From Rhizobium acidisoli (lineage in GTDB: Bacteria; Pseudomonadota; Alphaproteobacteria; Rhizobiales; Rhizobiaceae): a DNA stretch of 64,000 nucleotides. Below are positions 23,817 through 33,109 of the stretch, one piece after another. The stretch lies in contig NZ_CP035001.1 of NCBI RefSeq assembly GCF_002531755.2, forward strand, positions 124,001 through 188,000. The letters run 5' to 3'. How positions within the stretch are numbered: the stretch's first letter is position 1; each line of letters begins with the position of its first letter. Under the pieces are notes generated by a model. That model saw only the letters and a list, made by a program, of their open reading frames with translations. It ran no database searches and was not told the DNA's origin. The position numbers and the translations under genes are program-made.

Positions 23817-25463
23817 ATGAAAAAATATCTTCTTGCCGCCGCCGCACTGACGCTGCTTTCGGGCTCCGCCATGGCGCAAACGGTCCTGACGGCGAATATC
23901 GAACCGGCGACGACCTGGGTGCGCAACTTCAACCCGTTCAACCAGACCTCGTCGCGCCAGTCGACGCTCGACTTCATCTACGAGCCGCTGGTTATTTTCA
24001 ACCGCTTCGACAGCAACAAGCCGGTCTATCGGCTGGCCGAAAGCTTCAAGCTCTCCGACGATCTGAAGAGCATCGATTTCAAGCTGCGCCCGAACCTGAA
24101 ATGGTCTGATGGTAAGCCGCTGACCGCAGCCGACGTCAAGTTCACCTATGATTACCTGAAGAAGTTCCCGGCGCTCGACTTCGTCAGCATCTGGAGCTTC
24201 ATCACCGATATCAAAGCTGTCGACGATCAGACGGTGCGCTTCACGCTCGCCAATCCGAGCTCGCTCGCCGCCGAGCAGATCTCGCAGCTGCCGATCGTTC
24301 CGGAACATGTCTGGAAGGACGTCGCCGACCCGGTCACCTTCGCCAACGAGACCCCGGTCGGCAGCGGCCCGCTGACCGAGGTTCCGCGCTTCACCGGCCA
24401 GACCTACGACCAGTGCCGCAACCCGAACTATTGGGACAACGCGCATCTGAAGGTCGATTGCATGCGCTTCCCGCAGCTTGCCGACAACAATCAGATGCTG
24501 ACGGCGACGGCCGACGGCACGCTCGACTGGGGCGTCTCCTTCATTCCCGATATCGACAATGTCTATGTCTCCAAGGATCCGGCGCATTTCCACTATTGGT
24601 ATTCGCCAAGCAGCATGGTCGCCTTCCTGTTCAACCTGGAAACCGCGAACGAGCACAACAAGAAGGCCTTCAACGACCTGAAATTCCGCCGTGCCGTCTC
24701 GATGGCGCTCGACCGCAAGACGATGATCGACGTCGCCGGCTACGGCTATCCGACGCTGAACGAAGACCCCGGCTTGATGGGCGAGCTTTACAAGAGCTGG
24801 GCGGATCCATCGGTCAAATCAGACTTCGGCAAGTTCGCGACCTATGACGCCGACGCCGCCAAGGCCCTGCTCGACGAGGCGGGCTACAAGGACAAGGACG
24901 GCGACGGTTTCCGCGACAATCCCGACGGCAGCAAGATCTCTTTCTCGATCATCGTCCCAAGCGCCTGGACCGACTGGATCGACACCGTCAACCTCGCCGT
25001 CGAGGGCATGCAGGCGGTCGGCATCGACGCCAAGATCGAAACGCCTGAAGAAGCCGTCTGGACCGGCAACCTCATCAACGGCACGTTCGATGCGGCGATC
25101 AACAGCCTGCCGGCCTCGGCCTCGCCCTATTATCCCTACAAGCGCGCCTTCAGCGCTTCGGACAAGGGCAAGACCCGTTTCACCGCGCAGCGCTGGTTCA
25201 ATCCCGATGTCGAAAAGCTCGTCACCGAGTTCACCCAGACGGCGGATCTTGCCAAGCAGAAGGACGCGATGAACAAGGCGCAACGCATCGTTGCCGAAAA
25301 CATGCCGATGATTCCGGTGTTCAACAATCCGAACTGGTATCAGTACAACACCAAGCGGTTCACCGGCTGGTCGACCAAGGAAAATCCCTTCGTCAATCCG
25401 TCGATCTCGCGGACCAATCCGGCACGCCTCCTGAACCTGCTCGCGCTCGAGCCGGTCAAGTAA
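23817..25463 (+). CDS. ABC transporter substrate-binding protein, probably oligosaccharide (chitobiose/cellobiose) branch of SBP_bac_5
   Basis: 548 residues with signal peptide MKKYLLAAAALTLLSGSAMA. It is a family-5 periplasmic binding protein. Early motifs such as WVRNFNPFNQ, DFIYEPLVIFNR and LKWSDGKPLTAADVKFTYDY, later FRRAVSMALDRKTMI, and the ending RLLNLLALEPVK resemble the branch that binds chitobiose or cello-oligosaccharides more than the dipeptide DppA branch. This is my recollection of the family and was not searched. The neighbouring GH3 hexosaminidase supports a sugar ligand. A peptide or muropeptide ligand remains possible. The ATG has AAAAGGGGAATAGAGC upstream. Confidence 0.88.
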   Translation: MKKYLLAAAALTLLSGSAMAQTVLTANIEPATTWVRNFNPFNQTSSRQSTLDFIYEPLVIFNRFDSNKPVYRLAESFKLSDDLKSIDFKLRPNLKWSDGKPLTAADVKFTYDYLKKFPALDFVSIWSFITDIKAVDDQTVRFTLANPSSLAAEQISQLPIVPEHVWKDVADPVTFANETPVGSGPLTEVPRFTGQTYDQCRNPNYWDNAHLKVDCMRFPQLADNNQMLTATADGTLDWGVSFIPDIDNVYVSKDPAHFHYWYSPSSMVAFLFNLETANEHNKKAFNDLKFRRAVSMALDRKTMIDVAGYGYPTLNEDPGLMGELYKSWADPSVKSDFGKFATYDADAAKALLDEAGYKDKDGDGFRDNPDGSKISFSIIVPSAWTDWIDTVNLAVEGMQAVGIDAKIETPEEAVWTGNLINGTFDAAINSLPASASPYYPYKRAFSASDKGKTRFTAQRWFNPDVEKLVTEFTQTADLAKQKDAMNKAQRIVAENMPMIPVFNNPNWYQYNTKRFTGWSTKENPFVNPSISRTNPARLLNLLALEPVK

Positions 25464-25472
25464 GACACCTCC

Positions 25473-25553
25473 CGGGAGCGGCGTCAGAGCAAGATGCCGA
25501 AAAGTGTAAGCGGTTTCGGATGACATCACGCTCATCCAGAAGCGCCGCTCCCG
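25473..25553. repeat. Palindromic intergenic repeat between binding-protein and permease genes
   Basis: Arms CGGGAGCGGCG (25473-25483) and CGCCGCTCCCG (25543-25553) are exact complements. The interior (GAGCAAGATGCCGAAAAGTG ... TGACATCACGCTC) resembles a palindromic element that I recall as common between rhizobial genes. In the transcript it would form a large hairpin, which may keep the binding-protein message more abundant than the permease message. Confidence 0.65.
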
Positions 25554-25569
25554 TCACGACGGAGTTCTC

Positions 25570-26547
25570 ATGGCTTTCCTGCTTCGCCGCCTGGTTTTCT
25601 ACATGGCAGCCTTCATCGCGGCAGCGACGATCAATTTCTTCCTGCCGCGCCTGATGCCGGGCGATCCCGTGCAGATCATGTTCTCGAGCGCCGGCACCGA
25701 ATTGCCGCCGGAGAGCCTGCAGGCGCTGAAGCTCACCTTCGGCTTCGTTGATGGGCCGCTCTGGCAGCAATATCTCACCTATCTCGGCAGCATCTTCACC
25801 GGCGATCTCGGCCGCTCGATCAAATATTTCCCGCTGCCGGTCACCTCGGTGCTCGGTCATGCCCTTATCTGGACCGTCAGCCTGATGGGCACAGCGACGA
25901 TCATCAGCTTTGCGCTCGGCACCCTCCTCGGCATCGCCGCCGCCTGGCGCCGCGGCAGCAGGTTCGATGTTGTCGTCTCCGTCGGCGCGATCTTCGCGAC
26001 ATCGGTGCCGGCCGTCGTCACCTCGCTGATCGTGCTCTTCATCTTCGGCTTCACGCTTGGCTGGTTTCCGAACGGCTATGCCGCCGATCCCTCGCTCGAT
26101 CCGGCCTTCAGCCTGCAATATCTCGGCAGTGTCGCCTATCACGGCATCCTGCCGATGGTCACACTCTGCACCGTGCTGATCGGCGGCTTCACCGTGACCA
26201 TGCGCAACAATATGATCAACCTGCTCGGCGAGGACTATATCGTCATGGCCCGCGCCAAGGGGCTTTCCGACCGGCATGTGATGCTCTGGTATGCGGCGCG
26301 CAACGCCCTGCTGCCGACCGTCTCCAGCCTTGCCATCGCCATCGGCACCATTCTCGGCGGCTCGCTGGTGACCGAGGTCGTCTATAACTATCCCGGCCTC
26401 GGCAATATTCTCTACCAGGCAATTCTCGCCCGCGATTACCCCGTCATCCAGGGCCAGCTCCTCATCATGACCGCGACTATGCTGATCGCCAATTTTATCG
26501 TCGACGTCAGTTATATCCTGCTCGACCCGCGGCTGAAGGGAGCATGA
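25570..26547 (+). CDS. ABC transporter permease, DppB type
   Basis: 325 residues with about six membrane segments. An N-terminal helix (VFYMAAFIAAATINFFLPRL) is followed by the typical RLMPGDP stretch. The EAA-type loop is seen as DYIVMARAKGLSDRHVMLWYAARNALLP. The family ending with RDYPVIQGQLLIMTATMLIAN and DPRLK is present. It forms one half of the membrane channel of the importer encoded from 23817 to 29123. One base separates it from the next permease gene. Confidence 0.94.
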   Translation: MAFLLRRLVFYMAAFIAAATINFFLPRLMPGDPVQIMFSSAGTELPPESLQALKLTFGFVDGPLWQQYLTYLGSIFTGDLGRSIKYFPLPVTSVLGHALIWTVSLMGTATIISFALGTLLGIAAAWRRGSRFDVVVSVGAIFATSVPAVVTSLIVLFIFGFTLGWFPNGYAADPSLDPAFSLQYLGSVAYHGILPMVTLCTVLIGGFTVTMRNNMINLLGEDYIVMARAKGLSDRHVMLWYAARNALLPTVSSLAIAIGTILGGSLVTEVVYNYPGLGNILYQAILARDYPVIQGQLLIMTATMLIANFIVDVSYILLDPRLKGA

Positions 26548-26548
26548 G

Positions 26549-27427
26549 ATGAAAACCCTGCTTCGAAACCGCAAGGCGCTCACCGGCCTCGTCATCATCG
26601 CCGTCATCGTCATCGTCGCGATCGCAGCACCGCTGCTGACGCAATACGACCCCGCCGCCCGCACCGGGCGGCCGCACCAGCCGCCATCGCTCGACCATAT
26701 TCTCGGCACCACCCGCATCGGCCAGGATGTCTTTGCCCGGCTGATCTACGGCGCCCGCACCTCGCTTGCCGTCGGCTTCGGCGCCGGCCTGCTGATTACC
26801 CTCGTCGGCACCGCTCTCGGCATCATTTCCGGCTATCGCGGCGGCAAGACCGACGAGGTCATCAGCTTCTTCACCAATATGGTGCTGGTGGTTCCCAACC
26901 TGCCGCTGCTGCTGGTGCTCGCCGCCTTCATCGGCCAGGCAAGCCCCGTCGTCATCGCGCTGATCCTCGGCGCCACCTCGTGGGCCTGGGGCGCCCGCGT
27001 CACCCGCGCCGAGACGCTCTCCGTCAAACATAAGGATTTCGTCAAATCCGCCGAGATGATGGGCGAGCCGCAATGGCGTATCATGACATTCGAGATTTTT
27101 CCCAACGTGATATCGATCGTCGGCATCAATTTCATCGGCAGCGTCATCTTCGCGATCATCACCGAGGCGACGCTTGAGTTTCTCGGCCTCGGCGATCCCC
27201 GCGCGATCTCCTGGGGCACCATGCTCTACAACGCCCAGAAGGCTTCGGCGCTTTCGGTCGGCGCCTGGTGGGATATCCTCACCCCCTGCTTTGCGCTCGC
27301 CTTCCTCGGCATCGGCATGTCGCTGTTGAATTTCGCCGTCGACGAGATCGCCAATCCGCGGCTGCGCACCGGCAATCATCGGAAGCGCTGGTCCCTGCTC
27401 GTCCGTTCCGGGGAGGGCCGCCTGTGA
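26549..27427 (+). CDS. ABC transporter permease, DppC type
   Basis: 292 residues. It has an N-terminal membrane anchor, then the family stretch HILGTTRIGQDVFARLIYGARTSLAVG, further membrane helices, the ATPase-docking loop with AEMMGEPQWRIMTFEIFPNVI, and a C-terminal WWDILTPCFALAFLGIGMSLLNFAVDEIANPRLR. This is the partner of the preceding DppB-type permease. The stop overlaps the GTG start of the first ATPase gene. Confidence 0.94.
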   Translation: MKTLLRNRKALTGLVIIAVIVIVAIAAPLLTQYDPAARTGRPHQPPSLDHILGTTRIGQDVFARLIYGARTSLAVGFGAGLLITLVGTALGIISGYRGGKTDEVISFFTNMVLVVPNLPLLLVLAAFIGQASPVVIALILGATSWAWGARVTRAETLSVKHKDFVKSAEMMGEPQWRIMTFEIFPNVISIVGINFIGSVIFAIITEATLEFLGLGDPRAISWGTMLYNAQKASALSVGAWWDILTPCFALAFLGIGMSLLNFAVDEIANPRLRTGNHRKRWSLLVRSGEGRL

Positions 27428-28227
27428 CGCAGCCGCTGCTTTCGGTGAGGAATCTCACCATCGACTATATCGGCGAGGAGAAGGATTTCCGCGCCGTCGA
27501 CGACGTCAGCTTCGACGTGGCTCCGGGCGAGGTCTTCGGCCTTGCGGGCGAATCCGGCTGTGGCAAGAGCACCATCGCCTTTGCCATCAGCCGCCTGCAC
27601 AAGCCGCCGGCGCTGATCCGCAAGCAGAGCCGCATCCTGCTCGACGGCCGCGACGTGCTCGATCTCGACCAGCAGGCGCTTGCCGCCTTCCGCTGGCGCG
27701 AGGTCGCCATGGTCTTTCAGAGCGCCATGAACTCGCTGAACCCGGTGCTGCGCATCGAGGCGCAATTCTACGACATGCTGCGCACCCACAAGGGCATGAG
27801 CCGTGCTGCGGCCCGCGAGCGCACCGCCGAAATGCTGAGGCTCGTCGATATCGCCCCGGATCGCATGCGCGACTATCCGCACCAGTTTTCCGGCGGCATG
27901 CGCCAGCGCATCGTCATCGCCATCTGCATGGCGCTCGATCCGAAGCTCGTCGTCATGGACGAGCCGACGACGGCGCTCGACGTCGTCGTCCAGCGCGAAA
28001 TCCTGCAGCGCATCAACGAGCTGCGCCGCCGCTTCGGCTTCTCCGTGCTCTTCATCACCCATGACCTCGGGCTGATGGTGCAGTTCTGCGACCGCATCGG
28101 CATCATGCTGTCAGGCAGGCTGGTGGAGCAGAATTCAGCCGAGGCGATCTACAAGACTCCGGCGCACGATTACACGAAAAAGCTCTGGGCCTCCTTCCCC
28201 TCGCTGCATGGAGGAGTGCTGCTATGA
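27424..28227 (+). CDS. ABC transporter ATP-binding protein, DppD type
   Basis: 267 residues from GTG 27424, which overlaps the permease stop; an earlier in-frame ATG lies inside the permease gene and is rejected. Walker A is GESGCGKST, the signature FSGGMRQR, Walker B LVVMDEPTTALD, followed by the switch His in ITHDLG. The C-terminal PAHDYTKKLWASFPSL is typical of oligopeptide-importer ATPases, although the tail is shorter than in most DppD proteins. It energises the importer together with the next gene. Confidence 0.94.
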   Translation: MTQPLLSVRNLTIDYIGEEKDFRAVDDVSFDVAPGEVFGLAGESGCGKSTIAFAISRLHKPPALIRKQSRILLDGRDVLDLDQQALAAFRWREVAMVFQSAMNSLNPVLRIEAQFYDMLRTHKGMSRAAARERTAEMLRLVDIAPDRMRDYPHQFSGGMRQRIVIAICMALDPKLVVMDEPTTALDVVVQREILQRINELRRRFGFSVLFITHDLGLMVQFCDRIGIMLSGRLVEQNSAEAIYKTPAHDYTKKLWASFPSLHGGVLL

Positions 28228-29123
28228 GCGACGCCATCCTCGCACTCGAGACCGTCACCAAGAGTTTCGGCCATGGTTCGGCGGTCGTGCACGCGGCGCG
28301 CGCCATTTCCTTTTCGCTGCATGCCGGCCGGGCGCTGGCGCTCGTCGGCGAATCCGGCAGCGGCAAGACCACCTGCGCCCGCATGGCGATGCGCGAATAT
28401 CTGCCGACATCGGGCCGCATCCTCTACAAGGGCCGGCCCGTCGAGGCGGCGAATTCCGCCGAAATCGCTCGCTACCGCCGCTCGGTACAGATGATCTTCC
28501 AGGATCCCTTCGCCTCGCTGAACCCCGCCCACACCATCGCCCACCATCTGAGGCGCCCGCTGAAGCTGCATCGCCCCGATATCAAGGGGGCCGAGATCGA
28601 TGCAACGGTCCGCGAACTGCTGCAGCGCGTCAGGCTCGATCCCGATCTCGTCGCGCCGAGATATCCGCACGAACTCTCCGGCGGCCAGCGCCAGCGCGTC
28701 AACATTGCCCGCGCCCTTGCCGTCCGGCCGGAGGTGATCGTGGCGGACGAACCGACCTCGATGCTCGATGTTTCGGTACGCCTCGGCGTGCTGAACCTCT
28801 TAAACGAGATGAAGCAGGAGATGAATCTCGGTCTGCTATACATCACCCATGACATCGCCACGGCACGTTATGTCGCGGAAGATATCGCCGTGATGTATGC
28901 CGGCCAGATCGTCGAATGGGGCAGCACCGCAAGGGTGATCGACAATCCGCTGCATCCCTATACCAGGCTGCTGCTCTCGGCCGTTCCCGATCCCGACGTC
29001 CGTTTCGAGGACCCGAAGGCGCGTCTCAGGCCCGACGAGGTGGAGGACATCCGCCGCCGTTCTGCCGCGGCCCAGGACAATATCGTCGAAGCGGAGCCGG
29101 AGCATTTCATGCGGATGATCTGA
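28224..29123 (+). CDS. ABC transporter ATP-binding protein, DppF type
   Basis: 299 residues, ATGA overlap with the preceding ATPase gene. Walker A GESGSGKTT, Q-loop MIFQDPFASLNP, signature LSGGQRQR, Walker B VIVADEPTSMLD and the switch His in ITHDIA are intact. The C-terminal oligopeptide-type domain HPYTRLLLSAVPDPD is present. Last gene of the operon that starts at 22248. Confidence 0.94.
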   Translation: MSDAILALETVTKSFGHGSAVVHAARAISFSLHAGRALALVGESGSGKTTCARMAMREYLPTSGRILYKGRPVEAANSAEIARYRRSVQMIFQDPFASLNPAHTIAHHLRRPLKLHRPDIKGAEIDATVRELLQRVRLDPDLVAPRYPHELSGGQRQRVNIARALAVRPEVIVADEPTSMLDVSVRLGVLNLLNEMKQEMNLGLLYITHDIATARYVAEDIAVMYAGQIVEWGSTARVIDNPLHPYTRLLLSAVPDPDVRFEDPKARLRPDEVEDIRRRSAAAQDNIVEAEPEHFMRMI

Positions 29124-29142
29124 CAGTCCGTTTGATTGCGCC

Positions 29143-29580
29143 TCAGCTGAGTTCCTGGGCCAGTCCGAGAAGAATCCCTTCGGGCCCTCTTATGTAGCAG
29201 AGCCGATATGTGTCTCCATACTGGACGACGTCGCCGACGAGCTGCGCGCCGCGCATGCGGAGCCTTTCAAGCGTCTCGTCGATGTCGTCAACGGTGAACA
29301 TGACGCGGAGATAGCCGAGCGCGTTGACCGGAGCGTTGCGGTGATCTGCGACGACATTAGGCATGAGGAAGCGGGAGAGTTCGAGCCGGCTGTGGCCATC
29401 AGGTGTGCGCATCATGGCGATCTCGACGCGCTGATCGCCCAGTCCAGTGATACGTCCGGCCCATTCTCCTTCGATCATGGCCCGTCCTTCGAGCTCAAGG
29501 CCGAGTTCGCCAAAGAAATCAATCGCCACGGCGAGGTCTTCAACGACGATGCCTACATTGTCCATCCGCTTGAGCGCCAT
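29143..29580 (-). CDS. VOC (glyoxalase/bleomycin resistance) family protein
   Basis: 145 residues from ATG 29580 (MALKRMDNVGIVVEDLAVAI), with GGAG nine bases upstream; a TTG at 29595 is a weaker choice. The two beta-alpha-beta-beta-beta modules are visible: DNVGIVVEDLAVAIDFFGEL and, after the middle, LGYLRVMFTVDDIDETLERL, with metal-site candidates His or Glu near LELSRF and YIRGPEGI. Vicinal-oxygen-chelate proteins include lactoylglutathione lyases, dioxygenases and resistance proteins. Nothing here fixes the substrate. It is convergent with the ABC operon. Confidence 0.88.
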   Translation of the reverse strand: MALKRMDNVGIVVEDLAVAIDFFGELGLELEGRAMIEGEWAGRITGLGDQRVEIAMMRTPDGHSRLELSRFLMPNVVADHRNAPVNALGYLRVMFTVDDIDETLERLRMRGAQLVGDVVQYGDTYRLCYIRGPEGILLGLAQELS

Positions 29581-29822
29581 GTTTCCAATCTCCAAAGAAG
29601 TCGTTGCAATCTCCGAGGCGTCGCCTCGTCCAACAAAGGACGTTTGAGAAGCCCCAACGCCGACAGCCCTCCGAGCGCAATTCGCTGCTCTTCAATCGGA
29701 AGCTTGCACCATGGACCGCCTCTAACCACCGCCCCGCTTGAGACGGTCCCCGAGGCCTGCTGACTGGCCCCACTCATCACCCTATGCTAGGGGACGGTTC
29801 TTTCAAGTGAGGCGAAACGGTC

Positions 29823-30503
29823 ATGCTGCCCTGGATCCAGCTCGATTCCGCGACTATTCCCGGCGAGGGCGGCGAACTCAGGCTGAAGCAGCGCGGCAGC
29901 GAATTCTCGATCATGCTCGGCGCCAACGAGCTGATGAACAGCCGCCTCAGCGGCTCGGAAGAGGCGCTTGCGACCCTTTCCTGGGAGCGAATCAAGGCGC
30001 ATCCGAAGCCGAAGGTTCTGATCGGCGGGCTCGGCATGGGGTTCACCCTGCGCGCCGCTCTCGCCATACTTCCCGAGGACGCCACGGTCACCGTCGCCGA
30101 ATTGGTGCCGGCCGTCGTTACCTGGGCGCGCGGGCCGATGGCCGAGGTCTTCAAGGGCTGTCTCGACGATCCGCGCGTCGCCATCCATCAGGGTGATGTC
30201 GGCGAGGCGATCCGTGCCGGCAAGGGCGCCTATGACGCGATCCTGCTCGATGTCGACAATGGCCCGGATGGGCTGACCCGCAAATCCAACGACCGGCTCT
30301 ATGATTTCGCCGGCCTGCGCGCCGCCCGCGACGCGCTTCGCCCCGGCGGCGTGCTCGCCGTCTGGTCGTCCGGCCCCGACCCCGATTTTACCCGCCGCCT
30401 CAGGGACACCGGTTTTTCCGTCGATGCGGTCAACACCCGCGCCAACGGCAAACGCGGCGGCGCCCGCCATGTGATCTGGCTGGCGGTAAAGCCGGCCCGC
30501 TGA
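29823..30503 (+). CDS. Spermidine synthase-like SAM-dependent protein
   Basis: 226 residues. A class I SAM-binding fold is visible with the glycine motif VLIGGLGMGFTLRAAL, the acidic strand end VTVAELVPAVV, and AYDAILLDVDNGPDGLTRK, which resembles the spermidine synthase family motif after strand 4. The N-terminal beta domain normally found in SpeE is short. Such stand-alone spermidine-synthase-like proteins are common in Rhizobiales and mostly uncharacterised. A 240-base gap in front (29581-29822) holds no gene that I can support. Confidence 0.85.
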   Translation: MLPWIQLDSATIPGEGGELRLKQRGSEFSIMLGANELMNSRLSGSEEALATLSWERIKAHPKPKVLIGGLGMGFTLRAALAILPEDATVTVAELVPAVVTWARGPMAEVFKGCLDDPRVAIHQGDVGEAIRAGKGAYDAILLDVDNGPDGLTRKSNDRLYDFAGLRAARDALRPGGVLAVWSSGPDPDFTRRLRDTGFSVDAVNTRANGKRGGARHVIWLAVKPAR

Positions 30504-30540
30504 CCAAAGCTCCTCAACGAATGAGGTGGCATCGCCGGGA

Positions 30541-31335
30541 TCAACTGCCCGAAGCGATCCTGCGGGCGGCATTGATGGCGCGGCGGGCGCCGGAGCGCAG
30601 CTGGGTGGTCTCGGCGCCGGCAATGACCAGGTCGAAGCCGAATTTCAACAATTCGCCGGCCCGCTCGCCGTCGGCGGCAAAGGCGCAGGCGAATTTGCCA
30701 TGGGCGCGGCAGCGCGCGACGGCATGCTGCATGGCGCTGTCGATTTCGGCAGCGTTCGGCGCCACCTGATCGCCGTTCGACAGCGCGATCGACAGATCGG
30801 AAGGGCCGATGAAAATGCCGTCGATGCCGGTCACGCCGAGAATGCCGTCGATCGCATCGAGCGCGGCGCGGGTCTCGATCATGGCGATGGCCACGGTGAG
30901 CGCATTGGCATTCTTCAGATAATCATCGCCCGACAGGCCGGTATGGTTCAGCGCCAATGACGGCCCCCAGCTGCGCTCGCCGACGGGCGGATATTTCGTC
31001 GTCCGGACCAGGGCTCTCGCATCGTCGGCCGAATTGATCATCGGCGCGATGATGCCGGAAGCACCGGCATCGAGCAGCCGCGAGGCGGAGGCGAAATCGC
31101 CGACCGGGATGCGCGCCAGGGCCGCCTTGCCGGCCAGACGCACCTGCGCGATGCCATTGGCCGCAGACGGCATGTCCCACATGCCGTGCTGCATATCCAG
31201 CACGACGGCATCGAAGGCCTCCTGCGCCAGGTGGTTGACGAGCATGGCGTCGGGAATGCCGACCCAGGCGGAGATCATCCCGTCCCGGCTGCCCCTGATC
31301 CGGTTCGCAAAGCCGTCGATTTCAGCGGCGCTCAT
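30541..31335 (-). CDS. HpcH/HpaI family class II aldolase
   Basis: 264 residues from ATG 31335, with GGAGGAG directly upstream. It belongs to the metal-dependent 2-oxo-acid aldolase family (HpaI, GarL, RhmA). Motifs are WVGIPDAMLVNHLAQEAFDAVVLDMQHG, where the catalytic His follows, LARIPVGDFASASRLLDAGASGIIAPMI, the metal Glu in AMIETRAALDAI, and GIFIGPSDLSIALS. These enzymes cleave 4-hydroxy-2-oxo acids to pyruvate and an aldehyde in the degradation of aromatic or sugar acids. The gene stands alone, so the substrate is unknown. Confidence 0.92.
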   Translation of the reverse strand: MSAAEIDGFANRIRGSRDGMISAWVGIPDAMLVNHLAQEAFDAVVLDMQHGMWDMPSAANGIAQVRLAGKAALARIPVGDFASASRLLDAGASGIIAPMINSADDARALVRTTKYPPVGERSWGPSLALNHTGLSGDDYLKNANALTVAIAMIETRAALDAIDGILGVTGIDGIFIGPSDLSIALSNGDQVAPNAAEIDSAMQHAVARCRAHGKFACAFAADGERAGELLKFGFDLVIAGAETTQLRSGARRAINAARRIASGS

Positions 31336-31396
31336 ACCATTCTCCTCCAATTCGTCAGACCGCCAGCGGCCATTGCTGTCAGGCAGCAGCGGCGGT

Positions 31397-31597
31397 TCAC
31401 ACCCTCCGGCGCAGCCGCGAGACGATGATCAGGACGGCAATGCCGGCTGCGGCCAGAATAGCGCCCCACAGCACCCAGATCGTTTGGGCGATCATGAAGC
31501 TCGAGGCCGGATAAGGAAAATAGCCGCTTCCCTGCCCGATCCAGATCAGGCCGAGGAGGACCATCAGCAGTCCGATGATATATCCGATCGTTCGCAT
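31397..31597 (-). CDS. Small membrane protein, two transmembrane segments
   Basis: 66 residues starting MRTIGYIIGLLMVLLGLIWIGQG, with a second hydrophobic helix (IWVLWGAILAAAGIAVLIIV) and a basic C-terminal end RLRRRV. It is similar in build to small uncharacterised inner-membrane proteins common in rhizobia. It probably stands on its own transcript downstream of nothing obvious, 61 bases before the aldolase start on the same strand. Confidence 0.75.
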   Translation of the reverse strand: MRTIGYIIGLLMVLLGLIWIGQGSGYFPYPASSFMIAQTIWVLWGAILAAAGIAVLIIVSRLRRRV

Positions 31598-32179
31598 GCT
31601 TGCGTCACTTTCGCTATGGATTTGCTCCCACAATGGCGACCGGCGTCGTTCATGACAAGGCTTCTCCTGGGCACAAACGTCGGCGTTGAGGCGTGGTGAG
31701 CCGCAAGGCTGCTGCTAGCCACCCAGATCGGCGGGCATCCATGTGGCGCTTTTGAAAGCCCGATATAGACCAGGAGAACGAGATACACCCGCCCACTTAC
31801 CGAATGCCCTCTCTACTACTCATGTTGCATAGATCGCTAGCAAGCTACGATGCAGTGCGGGAGGCAGAACTCCATCGAATCTCGCAAATCCGAGGGAACC
31901 ACAACTCGCTGAAATCGCTCAATTCTTTTTGAGGCAGCCTCTCATGCGCTTCAGGAACCAGCCATGGTCATAGTGATTACCGCTGTACGTCCAATGAATG
32001 ACTTCAGATTCGTGAAAATATCAATCACTATGAGTTGCGTACAACCCCAACTAACGAGTCCAAGGCCGAACCATATTGCTTGTCTTTGCTTTGGTCTCTG
32101 ATGATGTTGCGCGCGAATTCCGCTGGGTAGAGCACGCCGGACATTGCCGTGCTGGAGTTTCGATGAAAAAGGTGGCGCC
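31598..32179. other. Gene-poor, AT-richer stretch
   Basis: About 580 bases without a supportable gene. The G+C content falls from the left end towards the methyltransferase gene. No repeats, tRNA or terminator were seen. It may be the edge of a small acquired segment. Confidence 0.4.
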
Positions 32180-33109
32180 ATGACCATTGCACTTCGCTCC
32201 CTAGCCAAGGGACTGGGTTCCTTTGTCCTTCCGCAACTGCGAAATACGCACGTGGAAGGGGGCACCACTTCTGCACGCCACTGTTATGACCTTTTCTTTC
32301 GCCACTACGGTCACCTAGCGCCTTGGCTGAACGGCAAACGACCTGAAGTATTGGTCGAGGTCGGCCCCGGAAGTTCGCTTGGCGTTGGGCTTGCCGCACT
32401 GCTTGCGGGCGTCGACACGTACATCGGGCTGGATTTGCAAGACCACCGGAGCATCGAGCACGATATTGAAGTCCTGAACGGTTTGATTGAACTCTTCGGC
32501 GAGCGGGCCGCGTTTTGGGATAACACCGTATCGGGCGACATCTTTTTTCCGCCGTCACCGACAAACTTCGCCTGGGATCGGATAGATGGGATCCTGCAAC
32601 AGCGCCTCAGTGCGGAGGCAATCGACGCGCTGAAGGCGGACCTCGTGAATGGCAGCGAACGATTAAAATTCGTCGCACCATGGACCGATTTCAACGTACT
32701 GCAGGCTGGTGTGGCTGACTGGCTGATGACGCATTCAGTCATGGAGCACGTGGACAACCTCGTTGATACCTATATCGCTATTGCCCGGTGGCTGAAGCCA
32801 GGAGGGTTTGCGACGCACCTGATCGACTTCCAATCTCACGGTCTGTCAAGCGACTGGAATGGGCACTGGGTTTTGAGCGCGCCCACGTGGACGATGATGC
32901 GTGGACGACGACCCTACCTGATAAATCGAAAGTGGCGCAGCCATCACATCAATCTGATGCAGGAGAGCGGCTTCGAAATCCTTGCGGAACTCCAGTACAT
33001 CCGTACGGACGGACTAGGACGGAAGGAATTTCGAGCGCCGTTCACGTCAATGCCAAATGGTGACGAAAAAGTTGCGATGAGTTTCTTTGTGACGAGAAAA
33101 ATCGGCTAA
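32180..33109 (+). CDS. SAM-dependent methyltransferase-like protein, low-GC
   Basis: 309 residues from ATG 32180 with AAGGTGG upstream. The SAM-binding motif is VLVEVGPGSSLGVGLAALL, with YIGLDLQ behind it. Later WLMTHSVMEHVDNLVDTYIAIARWLKPGGFATHLIDF matches motifs II-III of class I methyltransferases. The substrate is unknown; proteins of this build often modify surface sugars. The coding sequence is much less GC-rich than its neighbours and its codon use looks foreign, which suggests recent transfer. It stands alone. Confidence 0.85.
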   Translation: MTIALRSLAKGLGSFVLPQLRNTHVEGGTTSARHCYDLFFRHYGHLAPWLNGKRPEVLVEVGPGSSLGVGLAALLAGVDTYIGLDLQDHRSIEHDIEVLNGLIELFGERAAFWDNTVSGDIFFPPSPTNFAWDRIDGILQQRLSAEAIDALKADLVNGSERLKFVAPWTDFNVLQAGVADWLMTHSVMEHVDNLVDTYIAIARWLKPGGFATHLIDFQSHGLSSDWNGHWVLSAPTWTMMRGRRPYLINRKWRSHHINLMQESGFEILAELQYIRTDGLGRKEFRAPFTSMPNGDEKVAMSFFVTRKIG

